DNA of 64,000 bases from NCBI GenBank assembly GCA_028689025.1, contig JAQTXA010000008.1:42796-106795 (forward strand), in the 5' to 3' direction. Numbering within the stretch: the first letter of the stretch is position 1; the number at the start of each line of letters is the position of its first letter. A model generated the notes under the pieces. It did not search any database. It was not told the origin of the DNA and saw nothing but the letters and a program-made list of their open reading frames with translations. The position numbers and the translations under genes were made by a program. Positions 38,305-47,372 of the stretch are shown piece by piece. This stretch comes from Aliarcobacter sp. GTDB taxonomy: Bacteria > Campylobacterota > Campylobacteria > Campylobacterales > Arcobacteraceae.

Positions 38305-39067
38305 GTAATGATCCCTCCCCTAAATATGCTTTTATAACTTGAGGATTAGATGAAATTTCAGATGGTGTTCCCTCAGCTAATTTTTGACCAAAATTAACAA
38401 CAGTTATATTGTCTGAAATATTCATAATCATCTTCATATCGTGCTCAATTAATAAAACAGTAACTCCCTCTGCTGCAATCTCTTTTATTATCTCAGATAT
38501 TTCTGCTGTTTCTGTTCCATTTAAACCAGCAACCGGTTCATCAAGTAATAATAATTTTGGATTTATTGCTAAAGCTCTTACTATTTCAACTTTTTTCAAA
38601 ACTCCATAAGATAAATCACTACACATTTTATAAGCATGTTCTTCAATCCCTACTCTTTTTAAATGAGATAATGCAATATGAGTAAATTTTTCTTCATCAT
38701 CAATAATTGATTCAAATTGAAAAGAACATTTTAAAAGACTCTTATTCATATTTATATTAAATCCAAGTAATACATTTTCCATAACAGTCATATTTTCACA
38801 AATTTCTAAATTTTGAAAAGTTCTCATAATTCTTTTATTTACAAGTTTATGAGTAGGAACATTTGTAATTTCTTCATCATCAAAATATATTTCACCACTA
38901 TCAACTGTATAAATTCCTGATATCATATTTACTAAAGTTGTTTTCCCTGCTCCATTTGGTCCAATTAAAGCATGAATAGTTCCCTCTTTTACTTCAAAAG
39001 AGATATTATCAACAGCTTTTAATCCACCAAAACTTTTACTAATTCCATCAATTTTTAATAAACTCAT
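38297..39067 (-). CDS. livG: ABC transporter ATPase, LivG type
   Basis: A 256-residue ATPase with Walker A GPNGAGKTT, a LivG-specific MRTFQNLEICENMTVMENVL segment, the signature LSYGVLKKVEIVRAL and Walker B LLLLDEPVAGL. The signature has V and L where most LivG proteins have two Gln. It overlaps livM by an ATGA junction. It powers uptake together with LivF. Confidence 0.92.
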   Translation of the reverse strand: MSLLKIDGISKSFGGLKAVDNISFEVKEGTIHALIGPNGAGKTTLVNMISGIYTVDSGEIYFDDEEITNVPTHKLVNKRIMRTFQNLEICENMTVMENVLLGFNINMNKSLLKCSFQFESIIDDEEKFTHIALSHLKRVGIEEHAYKMCSDLSYGVLKKVEIVRALAINPKLLLLDEPVAGLNGTETAEISEIIKEIAAEGVTVLLIEHDMKMIMNISDNITVVNFGQKLAEGTPSEISSNPQVIKAYLGEGSLHA

Positions 39068-40011
39068 AGTTCATCCTTTTTTACTTTTAAAGTATCAAAT
39101 ATAGAAACTATCCCTTTTGGCATAAAAATCATTACAAATATAATAATAGCTCCATATACCATTTGTTCATAATCATGTAATGATGTTAAAAATTGAGGTA
39201 AAGCTGTAATGATAATTGCTCCAAAAACAGCACCATAAATTCTTCCTAAGCCACCAAATACAATCATTACTACTAATTCAATACTTCTCATAAATCCTGA
39301 TTGTTCGGGTGAGATAAATCCTGTGTAGTAAGAATATAAACTTCCTGCTATTGTTGCAATTACAACAGAAATTACAAATACATAAGTTTTATAATATGGA
39401 ACATCTGCACCTATTGCTTTTGCAGCTGTTTCAGAATCTCTAATACATCTTAATATTCTTCCAAATGGAGAATTTACAACATTTTGTAAAGCCCAAATTG
39501 AAAATACTAAAAGAATTGCAGCTAATACATACCATTGAATATCATTTTCAAATACATAACCTAATATATGAAATTGACTAACACCCATACCATCTGGACC
39601 ACCTGTTAATTGTGATTCATTTGTTAATACTATTGAAATGATAATACCAACAGCCAATGTTGCCATAGCAAGATAATGACCTTCGAGTTTTAAAACAGGT
39701 TTTGATACAAAAAAAGCAAGTACTGCTAAAACTATACAAGAAATTATAATACTCAATACAGGATCAAACTCGAATGATGTTGATAAAATAACAGCAACAT
39801 ATGCTCCAAGTCCCGCAAAGGCTCCATGTCCTAACGAAATTTGACCAGTATAACCAACAAGCATATTAAGTCCAATACAAATAACTGCATTAAACATACA
39901 CATAATTGCTACTTCATAATGAAAACTATTTTGTAATAAAAAAGGTATTACACTCAAAATAATTATAGTTGTAACAATACCTCTATCTAAAAATACACCT
40001 TTATTTCCCAT
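39064..40011 (-). CDS. livM: ABC transporter permease, LivM type
   Basis: A 315-residue multi-spanning permease. Hallmarks include NMLVGYTGQISLGHGAFAGL, the EAA-like loop NSPFGRILRCIRDSETAAKAIG and MIVFGGLGRIYGAVFGA. It pairs with LivH at 40020. The start lies 8 bp after the livH stop. Confidence 0.92.
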   Translation of the reverse strand: MGNKGVFLDRGIVTTIIILSVIPFLLQNSFHYEVAIMCMFNAVICIGLNMLVGYTGQISLGHGAFAGLGAYVAVILSTSFEFDPVLSIIISCIVLAVLAFFVSKPVLKLEGHYLAMATLAVGIIISIVLTNESQLTGGPDGMGVSQFHILGYVFENDIQWYVLAAILLVFSIWALQNVVNSPFGRILRCIRDSETAAKAIGADVPYYKTYVFVISVVIATIAGSLYSYYTGFISPEQSGFMRSIELVVMIVFGGLGRIYGAVFGAIIITALPQFLTSLHDYEQMVYGAIIIFVMIFMPKGIVSIFDTLKVKKDEL

Positions 40012-40019
40012 GTAACACC

Positions 40020-40889
40020 CTATACTCTTGTTGATTTCTTAGCCCCAAATAAACCACCTGGGAAAAAGAATAAAATTAAAAGTAATACAACAAATGCAAC
40101 AGCATCTTTATATTCACTACTTAAATATCCAGCAACGAAAGATTCTAAGATACCAAGTATCACTCCTCCAAAAACTGCACCAAATGGATTACCAATACCA
40201 CCAATAATGGCAGCACAAAATCCTTTTAACCCTAACATAACACCTATTTCATAATTTGTTGAAGTAATTGGTGTTAATACTATTCCTCCAATTGCTGCTA
40301 TCCCTGCACTAATCATAAAATTCATAATTAAAATCTTTTTAACAGAAATACCTACAAGCTTTGCTGCATCTTTATTATCAGCAGTTGCTAACATTGCTTT
40401 TCCAACTTTTGTTTTGTTAAATAGAAAATATAATCCAAATACAATCAGAAGTGAAACAACAATTACTAATATTGCTTGAGGCGTTATAGTTGCACCAAAA
40501 ATAGAAATTGGTGTATCACTTATAAATGCAGGCAATGTATGCATTTGTTTATCAAATCCAACTTGCGAAGCACCCCTTACAAAAATAGAGTAACCTAATG
40601 TCAAAATGATTAATGATGTAACTGATGAATTACTTGACATTGAAACTAATTTAAAAAGCATATATCCTACTAATGAAGCTAAAATAATAGCAAGAGGAAA
40701 AGCTAAAACAAATGGAAATTTAGCATAAGATAAAAATACTGCTGCCATTCCACCAATCATTACAAACTCCCCTTGAGAGAAGTTTATAATTTTACTTGAG
40801 TTATAAATAACTGTAAATCCTAATCCTACTAAGGCATAGATAAAACCTACAGTTAAACCTCCAAAAATGTATTGTAATAATTCAACCAT
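40020..40889 (-). CDS. livH: ABC transporter permease, LivH type
   Basis: A 289-residue permease with about eight membrane segments. Typical motifs are YALVGLGFTVIYNSSKIINF, SQGEFVMIGGM and GLKGFCAAIIGGIGNPFGAV. It begins 4 bp after the binding-protein stop, so the cassette order is binding protein, LivH, LivM, LivG, LivF, crotonase. Confidence 0.92.
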   Translation of the reverse strand: MVELLQYIFGGLTVGFIYALVGLGFTVIYNSSKIINFSQGEFVMIGGMAAVFLSYAKFPFVLAFPLAIILASLVGYMLFKLVSMSSNSSVTSLIILTLGYSIFVRGASQVGFDKQMHTLPAFISDTPISIFGATITPQAILVIVVSLLIVFGLYFLFNKTKVGKAMLATADNKDAAKLVGISVKKILIMNFMISAGIAAIGGIVLTPITSTNYEIGVMLGLKGFCAAIIGGIGNPFGAVFGGVILGILESFVAGYLSSEYKDAVAFVVLLLILFFFPGGLFGAKKSTRV

Positions 40890-40893
40890 ATTA

Positions 40894-42039
40894 TTACTCT
40901 GCTAATGACCAGTCATTATTTTTTATAACTAACATTTTAATCCCAGAATCTAAGTCTAATCCTAAATGATCTTCAGCAGTCATATTAAATATACCATTTA
41001 ATCCAGCATAATTTTTTGTAGATTCAATAGCATTTCTTATTGCTTTTGGCTCTGATGAATTTGCAGTTTTAATTGCATCAACAATTAAATATAAAGCATC
41101 ATAAGCATACCCACCAAAAGTAGATACAGGTTCATTATATTTTTCTTCATAACTTTTAATATAATCTAATGCAATATTTTTAATTGGATTTGAATCTTCT
41201 AATAATGAAGCAACAACTACAGGAGGAGAAGCAACAATTACACCCTCATTTGCATTTTCTGTTAATTCAATAAATTTTTTAGATGCAACTCCATGTGATT
41301 GAACTAGTGTTTGTGTTATTCCTAATTGTTTATAATTTTTTGTAACAATTGCAGGACCTTGACCAAAACCTGGATTTACAACAGCTTGTAAATTTGAAAT
41401 TGATTTAATTTTTGTTAATTGAGGTGTCATGTCTGTATCTTTTGGCCCATATGATTCATCAGCAACAATAGAAATTCCATGTGATGGCGCAACTTCCATA
41501 CATTGTTCTCTCATTGATGCTCCAAAACCATCTGTTCCTGAAATCAATGCTACATTTACTTGATTTTTAGATTTTAAGTATCCAAATATTTTGTCACAAG
41601 CCATTCTATCAGTAGCTGGAGTTTTAAATGCATATTTTTGAACAGGTTGAATAATACTAATTGCACCAGCCATTGAAACTAATGGTATTTCAGCTTTTTC
41701 AACAAATGGTAAGATAGCCATTGTTTCACCTGAAGCTGATCCTCCAATAATTGCAACTACTTCATCTTGATTTATAAGTCTTTTAACAAATGTTGTAGCT
41801 TGTTTAGGATTAGCTCCTGTATCATAAGCAACTAACTCAACTTGTTTACCTAATAAACCTCCTGATGCATTAATCTTTTCAACATAAAGTTTTAAAGTTT
41901 TTAATTCAGGATCACCAAGAAAAGATGCAGGACCAGTTGCTGCAACCAATGCTCCTATCTTAATACTATCCTTAGCACTTGCACTTAATGTAAAACCTAG
42001 AACAAATAATCCTAGCGCCATTTTTAACATTTTCTTCAT
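40894..42039 (-). CDS. ABC transporter periplasmic binding protein, LivK-like (probable aromatic acid uptake)
   Basis: A 381-residue protein with signal peptide (MALGLFVLGFTLSASA) and a type I periplasmic binding fold: IKIGALVAATGPASFLGDPE, IGGSASGETMAILPFVEKA, ALISGTDGFGASM and TFGGYAYDALYLIVDAI. It delivers ligand to LivHM. Family members bind branched-chain amino acids, amides or aromatic acids. Its location in a paa island and the shared operator-like repeat upstream suggest phenylacetate or a related acid, but the binding pocket cannot be read here. It is the first gene of the six-gene minus-strand operon. Confidence 0.88.
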   Translation of the reverse strand: MKKMLKMALGLFVLGFTLSASAKDSIKIGALVAATGPASFLGDPELKTLKLYVEKINASGGLLGKQVELVAYDTGANPKQATTFVKRLINQDEVVAIIGGSASGETMAILPFVEKAEIPLVSMAGAISIIQPVQKYAFKTPATDRMACDKIFGYLKSKNQVNVALISGTDGFGASMREQCMEVAPSHGISIVADESYGPKDTDMTPQLTKIKSISNLQAVVNPGFGQGPAIVTKNYKQLGITQTLVQSHGVASKKFIELTENANEGVIVASPPVVVASLLEDSNPIKNIALDYIKSYEEKYNEPVSTFGGYAYDALYLIVDAIKTANSSEPKAIRNAIESTKNYAGLNGIFNMTAEDHLGLDLDSGIKMLVIKNNDWSLAE

Positions 42040-42231
42040 AATTCATAGCCTTTTGTTAAGATGATTCAAAATGAATTTCAACTTAATTCATCCTGATATG
42101 AATAATTCTATTACAAGAAAACTTAATTATTACATAAAACAGTAGTATATTTTTTAGAAAGAATTAAATTTATAACACTTTTTATTAAAAATTACTATAA
42201 ATTGTATCAAAATACTAATTTTAGGCATTAA

Positions 42232-42249
42232 TAGCATTAAAATAGCATT
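42232..42249 (+). promoter_or_regulatory. Candidate paa operator: direct repeat TAGCATT-N4-TAGCATT
   Basis: TAGCATT (42232-42238), AAAA, TAGCATT (42243-42249), the best match to the sites at 25179 and 32526. It lies in the promoter region of the minus-strand transporter operon, about 190 bp before the binding-protein start. Relative to that gene its orientation is opposite to the other two sites. A TAGTAT box on the minus strand lies about 15 bp away. Confidence 0.5.
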
Positions 42250-42296
42250 GTTTTTTAGTATATATTTTGATTAAAATTAGAAGAGTTATTTACATA

Positions 42297-42331
42297 TTAA
42301 TAAAATGCAATACAAGATTGCATTTTATTAA
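42297..42331. terminator. Perfect 15-bp palindromic hairpin overlapping a stop codon
   Basis: TTAATAAAATGCAAT (42297-42311) and ATTGCATTTTATTAA (42317-42331) pair perfectly around ACAAG. The right arm includes the TAA stop of the flavoprotein gene (42328-42330). The AT-rich outer stem would act as a terminator for the minus-strand transcript. Confidence 0.7.
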
Positions 42332-43470
42332 TTAAGTTTTTTTGAATGCAAGGAATAGATAATTTTTTTTATCCAAAGAGCTATTTTTCCAGAAATATTC
42401 ATGCCAAAAAGTTTCCCAATTGCACAATTTGGACCACCTAAATCAATCAATATTCCTTTAATAGATATATTATTTGGGATTAATTCTATATTATTTATGG
42501 TATTTAATATATTCTTTGCAACTAGTTCCGCTTGCATTCGTGAAGCTTGTGCCGTAGGGGCTTGGATTTTATTTACTTTTATATCCATTGCTTCAGCAAT
42601 ATCACCAATTGCAAAAACATTTTTATATTGATTAAATCTATAAAATTCGTCTACTATTAATTGATTTCTCTGGTTTTTTTTAATATCTGCATTATTATTC
42701 ACAATTAGATTTCCACTTGCTCCAATAACAAATAACAACATATCATATGGTATTTCTTGTTCATTAGATAATATAACTTTATCTTTTAAAATTTTAGAAG
42801 CAAAGTAATTATTTATAATTTTTATCCCTAGATTCCGACATCTTTCTTCTGTACTTGAAATTAGGAAAGAATCCATTCCTGGTAAAATTGAATTCATCCC
42901 TTCAATAATTGTAACTTGAATATTTGTTTGACTGAAACCTCTTTTTCTAATATTATATGCATATTCACATGCAATTTGAACACCTGATACTCCACCTCCA
43001 ACAACTACAATATTTCTATTTTCAGGGCTTGATTCCAAAATTTTTTTAAACTTATATCTATAATAGTCTAAATTATCAATATTCTTTATATCTTTTGTGT
43101 ATTCTAAAATATTCTCTATTTGTTTTGGAAATATTGATATAGAACCTGTTGCAATAACCAAATAATCATAGTGTTCAATCTTATTTTCTCTTGTGATAAT
43201 ATAGTTATCCTTATAATTTATTGTAGTTACTTCATCACATAGAAATCTAACTCCATTTTTATCACAAAATTTTTCATGATTAAAAGTAATATCTTCTTTA
43301 TCATAATGTCCTGACAAATATTTATGGATATGTGTTTGAAGTAAATGCTTCTGTGATTTATCAATTAAAACTAATTCTAATTCTCTGATATTCTTTAATT
43401 TATGTAATAATGATACACCAGCATATCCTCCACCAACTATTATGATTTTTTTTATTTTTTTTATATCCAT
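42328..43470 (-). CDS. NADH dehydrogenase-like FAD oxidoreductase (NDH-2 type)
   Basis: A 380-residue flavoprotein with two dinucleotide-binding motifs: IIIVGGGYAGVSLLHKL (about 9-25) and IVVVGGGVSGVQIACEYAY (about 155-173). It also has DYLVIATGS and VFAIGDIAEA typical of the pyridine nucleotide-disulphide family, and a C-terminal region (GGPNCAIGKLFGMNISGKIA, WIKKIIYSLHSKK) that resembles the membrane-associating tail of NDH-2. No redox-active CxxC is present, as expected for NDH-2. It likely passes electrons from NADH to quinone. It is monocistronic; no link to paa beyond adjacency. Confidence 0.82.
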   Translation of the reverse strand: MDIKKIKKIIIVGGGYAGVSLLHKLKNIRELELVLIDKSQKHLLQTHIHKYLSGHYDKEDITFNHEKFCDKNGVRFLCDEVTTINYKDNYIITRENKIEHYDYLVIATGSISIFPKQIENILEYTKDIKNIDNLDYYRYKFKKILESSPENRNIVVVGGGVSGVQIACEYAYNIRKRGFSQTNIQVTIIEGMNSILPGMDSFLISSTEERCRNLGIKIINNYFASKILKDKVILSNEQEIPYDMLLFVIGASGNLIVNNNADIKKNQRNQLIVDEFYRFNQYKNVFAIGDIAEAMDIKVNKIQAPTAQASRMQAELVAKNILNTINNIELIPNNISIKGILIDLGGPNCAIGKLFGMNISGKIALWIKKIIYSLHSKKLN

Positions 43471-43673
43471 ATTTAAGCCTATTTATTAATTTTATAAAAC
43501 AATATATATAATTTATAATACATATTTAAATGTTTTATTACTTTTTTTGTATTATAACACAAATATTATTACATAGTTTATAAATAATTTAAACTACTAA
43601 TTTTACATCTAACATTTTATTAAGTCTTTTTTCTATAGAATAACTATAATATGTAGTATAAATAAGGAATAAA

Positions 43674-44456
43674 ATGAAAAGTTGTATCTTTGAATTAGTT
43701 GTAAACATTTTAACTTATGCAATAAAAAATAAGGATGTTAGTTTTTCTCAAAAAGATTTCAAAAATGTAGTTTATACAGAAGAATTTGAAAATTTTGATA
43801 TAAATGAAAAGATATCTTATGGTTTTGAATATCTTTTAAAACGTGGTTTTTTGCAATTAGAAAATAATAAATCAACTTTCTATGAGAAATATCGGTTACC
43901 AGAAACAATTAAAATAAACACAGAAAACTATACAAAAGTGTTTAAAGAGTTATCTAAACGTATAATACTTATGCATGAAGGAAAAGAAATAATTAATGAT
44001 ACTTATGAAGTAAAAGATGATTATGCCGATATTATTGAAACTGTAGATGCAATTAAGTCAGATTTTTTATCTATGAAGGATAAAGAAGAATTGGGAATTA
44101 CTTTATCAAAAATATTAGTTTCCTTAAATAATTCATCTACTTCTAAATATTCCCTCTTAACAATTCTTCAACTTTTAAAATTAAAATCATCTATTAGAAT
44201 AGAAATTAAAAATAAAAATAGTCATTTTATTGCTAATAACATAGAATTTGATTATATAAAATTTAATGATGAATCCATAATTCTTTATTTTGATAAATGT
44301 AGTTTTGAAATTGATAATATTGCAAGTATTGTAAATATTGAATCTATAAATACAATATCATTAGATGCACATATTGAAAAATCTTTATCATTATTAAACA
44401 GTTATTCTGAAAATGAAACAAAACAAATTATTAAATTTTTAGAAAATTTTTCCTAA
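43674..44456 (+). CDS. Uncharacterised protein
   Basis: A 260-residue soluble protein with no recognised family. The N-terminal 100 residues are helical and resemble a winged-helix layout (FELVVNILTYAIKN, ISYGFEYLLKRGFLQLENNK), which could bind DNA. The C-terminal half alternates strands (IRIEIKNKNSHFIANNIEFD) reminiscent of a ligand or WYL-like domain, but key residues are missing. AAGGAATAAA precedes the ATG. It has neighbours on the opposite strand on both sides, so it is probably transcribed alone. Confidence 0.7.
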   Translation: MKSCIFELVVNILTYAIKNKDVSFSQKDFKNVVYTEEFENFDINEKISYGFEYLLKRGFLQLENNKSTFYEKYRLPETIKINTENYTKVFKELSKRIILMHEGKEIINDTYEVKDDYADIIETVDAIKSDFLSMKDKEELGITLSKILVSLNNSSTSKYSLLTILQLLKLKSSIRIEIKNKNSHFIANNIEFDYIKFNDESIILYFDKCSFEIDNIASIVNIESINTISLDAHIEKSLSLLNSYSENETKQIIKFLENFS

Positions 44457-44479
44457 TAATAACCATAAAAATATTTCCA

Positions 44480-44530
44480 ATATACGAATTCCACATTGAA
44501 CAAAGAATATCCTTCTTAGTTCTCGTATAT
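44480..44530. other. Nested inverted repeat in a convergent intergenic region
   Basis: ATATACGA (44480-44487) pairs with TCGTATAT (44523-44530), GAAC (44498-44501) with GTTC (44519-44522), and AGAA with TTCT inside. A second stem, GAACTAAT...ATTAGTTC, lies at 44653-44681. The region separates the plus-strand unknown gene from the minus-strand MFS gene. Terminator activity is possible. Confidence 0.3.
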
Positions 44531-44719
44531 ATATAAACCTCAAAAAACTACTAATTTACTACATGTCAGAAAATAGATGATACTTAAATATATTAATTAA
44601 ATGTAAGATATTTAAGATGGAATTCCAATCTATAAATAGGTAAAAAACATATGAACTAATCGTAGTAAATTTAATTAGTTCAAAAAACTATTTATTGTTA
44701 ATTTCAATATGTTTCATTA

Positions 44720-45982
44720 CTAATTTTTATAATCCAAATCTTTTCTAGGATCTAATTCTACAATTATAGATCCTGAAGCAACTGGCATATTAACAAATAC
44801 ACTCATATCATCATCTGCAACTCTTTTTTTAGATAATGAATAAAATCCTAGAAATAATCCTAATAAAGCAAATATAATAAAAATAAATTCAGAATAAAAA
44901 GATAATCCTATTCCTAGAAAGATAGGAGCAATAAAAGAGCCTAGTCCATAAGTAAAGAGTAAAGCTCTACTAATTTCTACAATATCTTTATTTTCGTCAA
45001 CCACGTCATTAGCCCTTGCAAGAGCTAATGGATAAATTGAGAAAATTGTAAATCCAAATAAAATACCAATTAAATAAGTATTAAAAATTGAATCAGGCAA
45101 AAACATAAAAATCAGGCAAGAAATAAAAATATAAAAACCACTAAATGCGATTAATTTTCTTCTTCCAAATCTATCAGATAATAAACCTATAGGCCATTGA
45201 GAAAATAATCCTGCTATTATAGAAAATGACATAAATAATGAAACTACTTCTATTGAAGAGTATTTTAAAGTAACATATATTGGTAACATTGTAAAAAATC
45301 CTCCAACAAAAAATCCTCCAAAAAAGCTTCCAATTAATGCTAATGGTACAACATTATATAATTTAGGGAAACTATACTTTTCAAAAGGCTTTAAGATTGG
45401 CTCTTTTATTTTTGTAAGAGAAATAAAAAGAACTGAAGCTAAAATTAATATTGAACCCAAAATAAAAATAATATAAGTACTATTTTCATCCTCAATATTT
45501 AAAAACAATTGCCCTACGGCGGTTGCTAAATAAAAAATGATAGTATAAATTGCAAGTACTTTACCTCTATGAGTTTGACTACTTTTTTCATTTAGCCAAC
45601 TTTCAATGATAATTAAAAGAGCATAAAAAGCAAAACCTGATAAAAATCGTAGAAATGCCCATAGATACTCATTAAAAAATAAGGCTTGAACTAAAAAAGA
45701 GATAACCATTAATGAAGCAAATGTAGCATAACTACGAATATGACCTACCGATGAAATAATTTTTTGACTAAATATAGAAGAAGCAATAGCACCTAAAAAA
45801 AAGGAAGCATTTATAAACCCTATTACAGCTTGGTTTACACCTAAATTCTGAAGATATACTCCTACATAAGTAAGTATCATCCCATAACCAACAGCCAAAA
45901 AAGCTATTGCAAAAAATAGTGAAGATACTGGATTTAATGAGAATTTATCTACATATGAGTTCTTGCTTATATTTTCATTCAT
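44720..45982 (-). CDS. MFS transporter at the end of the ectoine operon
   Basis: A 420-residue twelve-helix major facilitator of the YcaD-like type. Recognisable are LAVGYGMILTYVGVYLQNLG, the loop SDRFGRRKLIAFSG and a cytoplasmic tail ending in SIIVELDPRKDLDYKN. Its start lies 3 bp after the truncated aspartokinase frame and no clear ribosome site precedes it. It is downstream of ectABCD on the same strand. A role in ectoine or hydroxyectoine export or uptake is plausible from position but unproven. Confidence 0.82.
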   Translation of the reverse strand: MNENISKNSYVDKFSLNPVSSLFFAIAFLAVGYGMILTYVGVYLQNLGVNQAVIGFINASFFLGAIASSIFSQKIISSVGHIRSYATFASLMVISFLVQALFFNEYLWAFLRFLSGFAFYALLIIIESWLNEKSSQTHRGKVLAIYTIIFYLATAVGQLFLNIEDENSTYIIFILGSILILASVLFISLTKIKEPILKPFEKYSFPKLYNVVPLALIGSFFGGFFVGGFFTMLPIYVTLKYSSIEVVSLFMSFSIIAGLFSQWPIGLLSDRFGRRKLIAFSGFYIFISCLIFMFLPDSIFNTYLIGILFGFTIFSIYPLALARANDVVDENKDIVEISRALLFTYGLGSFIAPIFLGIGLSFYSEFIFIIFALLGLFLGFYSLSKKRVADDDMSVFVNMPVASGSIIVELDPRKDLDYKN

Positions 45983-45985
45983 TTT

Positions 45986-46057
45986 TTATAATTTCATTAC
46001 TTTTTTTATTTGAGAAGAGTCTTTAAGAGAGCTTCCTGCAAACTTACATACTTTCAT
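45986..46057 (-). pseudogene. 5' remnant of an aspartokinase gene (ectoine-operon ask)
   Basis: A 23-codon frame, starting 6 bp after the ectD stop with AAGGA upstream, reads MKVCKFAGSSLKDSSQIKKV and ends MKL-stop. This matches the conserved N-terminus of aspartokinases (KFGGSS, then Q-I-K-K-V), where the Gly-rich segment binds ATP; here one Gly is Ala. The rest of the enzyme is absent and the MFS gene begins at once. Ectoine operons often carry a dedicated aspartokinase after ectC or ectD. The simplest explanation is an internal deletion that left the 5' end. Confidence 0.6.
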
Positions 46058-46063
46058 AGCTTA

Positions 46064-46957
46064 TTATCCTTCATTTTTTACTGGTGTAAAATCTTTTAAA
46101 CATAAAAAACTTGCTCTTGATTTTTTTGCTGCAAATGGTTTTTCAGGTTTATTTTCTACAGAGTTAAATACAAAAAAAGCATTAGTTCTATCACTTATAG
46201 ATATATTATCAGGGCTTCCATGTATTATATTTCCATCATGAAGTACTAAAGTTCCTGCATTCCCAAGAGCTGCTACCATATCATCTTCAACAGAAATAGA
46301 TTTAATAGAGTCTAAACTAGGCACACCATATTCTTGTTTTTTTAATGATTTTTTATAATTATCATCTGGTGTTTGCCCTTGACAAGAAACAAATTGTTTA
46401 TGACTACCTTTTAAAAGATATAATGGCCCATTAAATTGAGTATTATCAGTTAACATAACCCAAGCAGACAAACATCTACAATTAGGGATTCCATCTTCAC
46501 TATGCCAAGTTTCGAAATCGCTATGCCAAGGAAAAGATTTCCCTTTGTAAGCTCTTTTTATATTTATTCTTCCATGATGTATATAAACATCACTTCCTAG
46601 AATTTGCTCAACTTTATCTAAAATTCTACTATCTTTTGAAAGTTTGTCGTAAACTTTACTAAATAGATGTTGATTAAAAATAGTTCTTAACTGTTCACTA
46701 TCTGGCTCACTAATCAACTCTTCTTTTTCTCTTAATTTTTGATTATTTTCTAATTCTATTAATTCATTTTTCAACTCTTCAACTTCATTTTTAGAAAACA
46801 TATTGGGAAACATTATAAAACCATTTTCCTCATAATATTTTAATTCATTTTCATCTAAAGAGTGTTCTCCAACAATTTTTTTTGAGTAAATTGTTGGGTC
46901 AACTCTTGGCAATATTTTTTCTTCATTAGTTCTACTTGGATATAAATCTTCTCTCAT
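46064..46957 (-). CDS. ectD: Ectoine hydroxylase
   Basis: A 297-residue Fe(II)/2-oxoglutarate dioxygenase. The family signature FPWHSDFETWHSEDGIP (about residues 145-161) holds the first iron His and Asp; the distal His is in LVLHDGNIIHGSPDN. LSAWVMLTDNTQFNGPL is also typical. EctD converts ectoine to 5-hydroxyectoine. It follows ectC by 22 bp. Length matches the family (about 300). Confidence 0.95.
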   Translation of the reverse strand: MREDLYPSRTNEEKILPRVDPTIYSKKIVGEHSLDENELKYYEENGFIMFPNMFSKNEVEELKNELIELENNQKLREKEELISEPDSEQLRTIFNQHLFSKVYDKLSKDSRILDKVEQILGSDVYIHHGRINIKRAYKGKSFPWHSDFETWHSEDGIPNCRCLSAWVMLTDNTQFNGPLYLLKGSHKQFVSCQGQTPDDNYKKSLKKQEYGVPSLDSIKSISVEDDMVAALGNAGTLVLHDGNIIHGSPDNISISDRTNAFFVFNSVENKPEKPFAAKKSRASFLCLKDFTPVKNEG

Positions 46958-46979
46958 TTTTTCTCCTATATTATTTTAA

Positions 46980-47372
46980 TTAGTCTTCTAAAGGATATAC
47001 TCCATTTTCATCATGATTTTCTGTTCCTTTTATTGGTGGATTAAAAACACAAATCATTCTCATATCTTCTGTTCCACCATACAAATTATGCTCATCATGA
47101 TTATTAAGTGCGTACATAACACCATCATATAATGCATGAGTTTCACCCGTAGATAAATCTTCTATTTTTCCATTTCCACCTACACAATAAACTGCTTCAA
47201 GGTGATTTTGATAATGTATATGAGTTTTTGTATTTGCTTTTATAATTGTTTCATGGAAAGAAAAGCCCATACCTTCATCTTTTAATAACATTCTTCTACT
47301 AAGCCATTGTCCATCTTTTGCATGTATTTCTCTTGAAGTACCAATTACGTTTTTTATATCTCTTACTATCAT
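46980..47372 (-). CDS. ectC: Ectoine synthase
   Basis: A 130-residue cupin that cyclises N-gamma-acetyl-diaminobutyrate to ectoine. Features are IVRDIKNVIGTSREIHAKDGQW, SFHETIIKANTKTHIHYQNH with the metal ligands, EAVYCVGGNGKIEDL and the C-terminal VFNPPIKGTENHDENGVYPL. It starts within one base of the ectB stop. All signature residues appear intact. Confidence 0.97.
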   Translation of the reverse strand: MIVRDIKNVIGTSREIHAKDGQWLSRRMLLKDEGMGFSFHETIIKANTKTHIHYQNHLEAVYCVGGNGKIEDLSTGETHALYDGVMYALNNHDEHNLYGGTEDMRMICVFNPPIKGTENHDENGVYPLED

